Below, piece after piece: positions 4,559 through 8,501 of a stretch of DNA of 8,501 nucleotides. Within the stretch, counting starts at the first letter, position 1. Each line of letters starts with the position of its first letter. Below the pieces are notes generated by a model. It worked only from the letters and a program-made list of their open reading frames with translations. It did no database searches and had not been told where the DNA came from. The translations under genes and the position numbers were made by a program. Origin of the DNA: an uncultured Clostridia bacterium (GTDB lineage: Bacteria > Bacillota > Clostridia > Oscillospirales > Acutalibacteraceae); NCBI GenBank assembly GCA_947165115.1, contig CAMUZD010000056.1:1-8501 (forward strand), written 5' to 3'.

Positions 4559-6496
4559 ATGCGCAGAGCTCTTTCTGTTTTTTTGATAGCTTTGCTGCCG
4601 CTGGCAATTTTTTGCGGCTGCGTAAATATAAAGAAAAACAGTAAAACATTATTTATCTATATGTGCGGCTCCAATCTCGAAACAAAGCAGGGGCTAGCCG
4701 GGAAAAACATTGATGAACTGCTCACGGCGTCAGTCGGTGACGATGTGAATATAGTTATTGAGACCGGCGGCGCCGCAACATGGCGCTCTCACAATATAGA
4801 CAACAACGCTCTTCAGCGTTATGAAGTTAAAGACGGCAGCTTAAATCTTATCGAATCTCTGCCGAACGGCAATATGGGCGAGAGCGAAACACTCGGCGAT
4901 TTTTTGAAATGGGGATCGGAAAACTACCCTGCCGAGCGCAACATGCTTGTGCTTTGGGATCACGGCGGCGGCTCTGCAAAGGGAGTCTGCTTTGACGAAA
5001 ACTATTCCTTTGATTCCTTATCATTGGCCGAGCTGAAAGAGGCCCTTGATAACGCTCAGCTGAAATCAAAGCTTGATTTTATCACCTTCGACGCCTGCCT
5101 GATGGCAACAATTGAGGTGGTTTCCGTAATGAGTGATTACTCGGATTATATGATTGCTTCCGAGGAAATCATCCCTGCCGGCGGCATGGATTACAAGGCA
5201 ATGTGCGAGGCGTTCGCTTCGGATAAATCAAATGAAGAAATCGGCAAAAAAATCTGCGACAGTTTTATGGATAAATGCAAAAGCACAGGCAAGGATACTT
5301 ATTCAACGCTGTCTTTGATTAACCTGTCAAATGCCGACGAGCTCGTGAAACAGTTTAATGAATGCTCCGCATTTCTGAATAAAACGGCAGAAACCGAGAA
5401 CTTTTTCACCCGTCTGACTGCCGCCGCGAAAAGGTGCGAGAAGTTCGGCCTGGATAACCCCTTTGATGACAGCTCAAACATGGTAGACCTGGTGAATTTT
5501 TTTGATCTGGCATGGGATGAGGGCTTATCCATGGTGGATCTGATGAGTGCGATTAACCAAGCGGTTCCTTATATGGTAAACAGCGGCAGCCGCAGCAACG
5601 AAGGTGTTTCCTTCTACTATCCCATAAAATTTAACGAGCGGGAAATTGAAGACTATGTATCGCTCAGCGTCAGCGAGGAATACGGCAGATTCCTCAAAAA
5701 CCATTTCTTAAATGTCCCCGATGTTCCGATTGAATTTACCGACAAAGGCAGCATAAGCGAAAGCGGCGCCTTTTCCGTATCTCTTACAAAAGAAAGCTAC
5801 GCCTACCTCTCTGCCATTGATTTTATGCTGATGAAAACCGACAGCGACGGCACGCGCCATATTCTCTGCACCAATAACGATATCGATAAAGATTATGAGA
5901 ATATGGTTTTCAAGAGCAATTTCAGAGGCGTTACTCTCGCGTTTAAGGGGCACCGGATGTATTGCTCGGCTCTCAGCAACTCAAATGATTTTCTTGCCTT
6001 TGAAACGCCCATTAAAATCAATTATGACAAAGAACCGTTTAAGGATGTTGACCGCGCCTCGCTGCATTACGGATTCGTATGGGATGAAAACGAGTTTAAT
6101 AACGGTTATTATGTCGGTCCCAATATCCGTAAAGGTCCGGATGAGAACGGCATACCCGATAATACGACCTATGATATCAATGCAGATGTAAGGATCAGAC
6201 TGCTCACCGAAAAAATAATCAAAGACGGAAGAATACAGGATGTTTACGGCGATGAGTTTGAATGCGGAGAGATTGTTTTTGACAAAGATATTACCGAAAT
6301 ACCGCTGGACGGAAGCGAATATCAGTATGTATTCTTTGCAACGGATATTTTCGGAAATGTTTATTATTCCGATATGGCAACCATGCGAATGAAATACACA
6401 TATGATGAGCTGCTTGAAAATCCTCTGCCGGACAGAACGCCCGCGGCGGATGTAATAAACATCGAGCCGTTTGATTTGGAAATTCCGACAGAATAA
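4559..6496 (+). CDS. clostripain-related cysteine peptidase (family C11), putative lipoprotein
   Basis: A 645-residue predicted secreted protease. With the ATG at 4559-4561 (AGGAG at 4545-4549, 9 bases upstream) the chain opens directly with a signal peptide, MRR then ALSVFLIALLPLAIF, and a lipobox-like FCGC with Cys21 as the lipid anchor. The lipobox is atypical, with Phe and Cys at -3 and -2. An in-frame ATG at 4502 would add 19 residues before the signal and lacks a ribosome site. The C11 domain spans about 28-390: LFIYMCGSNLE, the catalytic His135 in VLWDHGGG, and the nucleophile Cys180 in DFITFDACLMATIEV. The family cleaves after basic residues and often self-processes. The C-terminal ~250 residues look beta-rich and carry no known anchor. 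It would act at the outer face of the membrane. It ends in a strong terminator and converges on the large right-edge gene. Confidence 0.92.
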   Translation: MRRALSVFLIALLPLAIFCGCVNIKKNSKTLFIYMCGSNLETKQGLAGKNIDELLTASVGDDVNIVIETGGAATWRSHNIDNNALQRYEVKDGSLNLIESLPNGNMGESETLGDFLKWGSENYPAERNMLVLWDHGGGSAKGVCFDENYSFDSLSLAELKEALDNAQLKSKLDFITFDACLMATIEVVSVMSDYSDYMIASEEIIPAGGMDYKAMCEAFASDKSNEEIGKKICDSFMDKCKSTGKDTYSTLSLINLSNADELVKQFNECSAFLNKTAETENFFTRLTAAAKRCEKFGLDNPFDDSSNMVDLVNFFDLAWDEGLSMVDLMSAINQAVPYMVNSGSRSNEGVSFYYPIKFNEREIEDYVSLSVSEEYGRFLKNHFLNVPDVPIEFTDKGSISESGAFSVSLTKESYAYLSAIDFMLMKTDSDGTRHILCTNNDIDKDYENMVFKSNFRGVTLAFKGHRMYCSALSNSNDFLAFETPIKINYDKEPFKDVDRASLHYGFVWDENEFNNGYYVGPNIRKGPDENGIPDNTTYDINADVRIRLLTEKIIKDGRIQDVYGDEFECGEIVFDKDITEIPLDGSEYQYVFFATDIFGNVYYSDMATMRMKYTYDELLENPLPDRTPAADVINIEPFDLEIPTE

Positions 6497-6509
6497 AAGA
6501 TAAGGAATC

Positions 6510-6542
6510 AGCCCACCGCGGATTGCGGTGGGCTTTGCTTTT
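6510..6542 (+). terminator. intrinsic terminator of the clostripain-like gene, possibly bidirectional
   Basis: A perfect 10-bp stem, AGCCCACCGC (6510-6519) with GCGGTGGGCT (6525-6534), has a 5-base loop and is followed by TTGCTTTT. It begins 13 bases after the TAA. On the minus strand the same stem follows the stop of the right-edge gene and leads into a moderately T-rich tract, so it probably serves both converging genes. Confidence 0.88.
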
Positions 6543-6550
6543 GCAACTAT

Positions 6551-8501
6551 TTAATTTGACAACACATATACAAAAACCGTGTCTCTTGTTTTTGTGTATT
6601 GCGGCGAGCCGTAGCCTGGGTAAGACATCTTACCCAATTCATTTTCTGAAACCTTGTTATCGTTCAGTTTGATTGTCTTGCCGCTAACAGTGGCTATTGC
6701 CTGAAATCTTGACACTTGAGTGGTTGGTGTGTTCATCTGGAACAGCATATCGTATTTTGTGTCTATTCCGGCAGCTTTAAGCTCTTCAGCCAAAGTATTA
6801 TACTGTATTCTGGAAACGAATGAATTCATATCAACAGTGGTCCAGTTTTTGTAAGCCGAGGCGCTATGATCAAACATAGCTCCGTCAATGGCGTCTGAAT
6901 TCTTAACTCTATAGTATCCTTTGAATCCGGAAGTATCACTAAAGTTGAGCCGTTTGCCTAAAACATAGGAATAAGGATATTCCTTATTATTTCTAACCCC
7001 TTCCGGTGAAGCGCCTAAATGATTTGAAAGTGCGTCAACGCGTTCCGCAGCAGCGGTAACGTGTTTTTGTACTGTATCAAAATCGGAATTTGCGGGGTAC
7101 TTCTCAATCATATTGTAATATGCGACCAAGCCCAAGCCCTTTCCAAGAAGCAATTTCGCCGTTTCACGAAGGGAAAGTCGGAATGGATAGCACTGAGAAT
7201 CAAAGTTATACTTAGCAGAGCATAGTTCATCATATCTTGACAGCGGATTGGTAGCGTCCGTTCTGCTTAACTGCAATGCAGTCGCATCCAAAACAGCATA
7301 CAAGTTATCGTATCTAACATCAAAATTCTTAAATGCCGTGCCGTATATTTCCGTCTTGTCTTTATTAGCTTCAATCCAATGTACAAGACGAACGTTGTAA
7401 TCGGTAATTTCAGCCGCTGTCATTTTGTCCATATTCGGCACATAGAGTTCTTTATACTTTGCTTTTTCAGCTATAAGGGTGTCTCCCTTAAGACCTGAAA
7501 AATCAGGTAACGCTTTAAGTTCTCCTGCCTTAACGGCATCATCAAGAGCCATGTAAAGAGCTGCATTTGAAAATGTTTCGGTTAAGTTTTCAATCGCCGA
7601 GTTAAGTTTTTCAATGTTTTCCTGATACGGTTCAGTCTGGCCCTGCTTTATATCGGTATTTATCTCGTTGAGCATATCCATCATAATATACTGATTACTG
7701 ATAATGGTATCAGCCTTTTTGTTGATCTCAGCAAGTGCTTCCATTACCTGCTGATGCTCGGATTTAAGCACGCCTGTAAATTCAAGCACGGTTTTTGCTA
7801 TTGAAAAGACCTTACCGCCAACTCCGCCCCAGTAGCAAATCTGACCAAAGAGCGTATCCTTGCCGCTGGTGTATTTTGCAATTTCCTGTAATGTTTCGGT
7901 ATTTAAAGTAACCGCTCTGCCGAGGGATTCGCCCGAATAAACACGGGTAAACGAAGTCTCCTTTGAGGTCTTATCGCCCCACGCATTTGTGAGTGCGCCT
8001 GCGGCAAGTGTAACGGTGCCGTTCATTTTGAAGGTTTCCGTAGTCTGACCGTTTGCGGGAACGGAAAGAATAAGGGTAGCAACCGTGTCGCTGTCAACCT
8101 TAATTGATTCAGCCTTTGCGTCTTTAAAATCATCTGCAAAGCTGATAGCTTCTGCTTTGATATTTTTATCAAACGTACCGTTGTTTGCATAGAGCTTGAG
8201 CGTTAATTTTAGATTATCGCCGTCCGCTTCAACATAGTCGAAAACGGGATAAAAGCTTGCCTGTGAAACAGAAACAGTGGTTTCGTAATCACCAATCGTC
8301 ATTGCCTTTTTGCCAAAGAGGTCGGCAAAATCGTTCACACTCTTAACGCCGTCTGCCGAGAGAGTGAGCTTAACGGTGTTGTCGTCTGCCTTTTCCGCAG
8401 CTTCAACGGCAGCGCCGTCAATTTTAATATTATCCTTTGTTAAGGTGTTGATATCAACGATACCGTAAACCTTAAGGTCAGCATTGATTTTGCCGTTTTC
8501 A
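6551..8501 (-). CDS. large probable secreted protein with Ig-like repeats and coiled coil (5' end outside window)
   Basis: The frame is open from the right edge, so this is a C-terminal part of 649 residues. The GTG at 8336-8338 is internal, because 54 clearly coding codons precede it. I do not recognise the whole protein. Visible residues 1-70 and about 95-190 look like two beta-sandwich (Ig-like) repeats: ADLKVYGIVD...DNTVKLTLSADG and LTLKLYANNG...SDTVATLILSVPANG, the second ending TVTLAAGALTNAWGD. A glycine-rich hydrophobic stretch follows at 217-245 (LFGQICYWGGVGGKVFSIAK, then TVLEFTGVL). A coiled coil with heptad hydrophobics is at 247-286 (VMEALAEINKKADTIIS...MLNEINTDI). The remaining ~330 residues are mixed helical and end in beta-rich sequence. 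There is no LPXTG or S-layer motif at the C-terminus. Ig-like repeats suggest export, but the signal peptide would lie outside the window. Helices with a hydrophobic stretch resemble alpha-type pore formers only in outline. Confidence 0.8.
   Translation of the reverse strand, partial: ENGKINADLKVYGIVDINTLTKDNIKIDGAAVEAAEKADDNTVKLTLSADGVKSVNDFADLFGKKAMTIGDYETTVSVSQASFYPVFDYVEADGDNLKLTLKLYANNGTFDKNIKAEAISFADDFKDAKAESIKVDSDTVATLILSVPANGQTTETFKMNGTVTLAAGALTNAWGDKTSKETSFTRVYSGESLGRAVTLNTETLQEIAKYTSGKDTLFGQICYWGGVGGKVFSIAKTVLEFTGVLKSEHQQVMEALAEINKKADTIISNQYIMMDMLNEINTDIKQGQTEPYQENIEKLNSAIENLTETFSNAALYMALDDAVKAGELKALPDFSGLKGDTLIAEKAKYKELYVPNMDKMTAAEITDYNVRLVHWIEANKDKTEIYGTAFKNFDVRYDNLYAVLDATALQLSRTDATNPLSRYDELCSAKYNFDSQCYPFRLSLRETAKLLLGKGLGLVAYYNMIEKYPANSDFDTVQKHVTAAAERVDALSNHLGASPEGVRNNKEYPYSYVLGKRLNFSDTSGFKGYYRVKNSDAIDGAMFDHSASAYKNWTTVDMNSFVSRIQYNTLAEELKAAGIDTKYDMLFQMNTPTTQVSRFQAIATVSGKTIKLNDNKVSENELGKMSYPGYGSPQYTKTRDTVFVYVLSN

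Noticed and set aside
4512..4586. Possible 24-residue leader peptide overlapping the start of the clostripain-like gene
   Set aside because: GGAGG lies only 3 bases before the ATG, too close for good initiation, and the peptide shows no attenuation feature such as a run of one amino acid or alternative hairpins.
7080..7092. AAATCGGAATTTG, matching the core of the upstream stem-loop motif
   Set aside because: It lies inside the right-edge coding sequence, lacks the full outer arms and has no regulatory context; treated as chance.
8336..8338. GTG as the start codon of the right-edge gene
   Set aside because: The frame continues upstream for 54 codons with coding character and repeat homology to the downstream domain, and no ribosome site precedes the GTG.

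Overview
The window looks like chromosomal DNA of a low-to-mid GC Firmicute, most likely a gut-type clostridium (Ruminococcus/Oscillospiraceae-like). The signs are strong AGGAGG-type ribosome binding sites, sigma-A promoters with near-consensus TATAAT boxes, a clostripain-family (C11) lipoprotein, and a WYL regulator next to a bacterial PH-domain gene. This placement is inferred from gene content; no rRNA or marker gene is present. I see no tRNA, rRNA, insertion sequence, integrase or CRISPR array.

Left part (1-2640) holds three minus-strand genes, each apparently its own transcription unit. They are a YjjU/RssA-type patatin-like phospholipase (194-1165), a GIY-YIG nuclease-fold protein with a C-terminal DUF5655-like domain (start corrected to 2059), and a small single-domain bacterial PH protein (2205-2576). 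The last two have clear promoters, and the PH gene has a hairpin terminator. The first 193 bases hold no gene I can identify.

Middle part (2577-4558): a WYL-domain regulator (2757-3755) is transcribed divergently from the PH gene. A 180-bp gap between them carries two good promoters and a central inverted repeat, a typical layout for an autoregulated divergent pair. A 233-bp gap then leads to a small GNAT acetyltransferase (start corrected to 3989). Its predicted mRNA begins at a small stem-loop, ACAAAT-CGGA-ATTTGT. A near-identical stem-loop stands upstream of the next gene.

Right part (4559-8501): a 645-residue clostripain-like cysteine protease lipoprotein (start corrected to 4559) ends at a strong terminator. 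It converges on a large minus-strand gene whose frame stays open to the right edge, so its N-terminus lies outside the window. The visible 649 residues show two Ig-like repeats, a glycine-rich hydrophobic stretch, a coiled coil and a long C-terminal domain that I do not recognise. This is the least explained gene in the window.

No operon ties all these genes into one pathway. The WYL regulator, GIY-YIG/DUF5655 protein and patatin belong to families that sometimes occur in defence loci, but separate promoters and missing core components make a defence system here only a weak inference.
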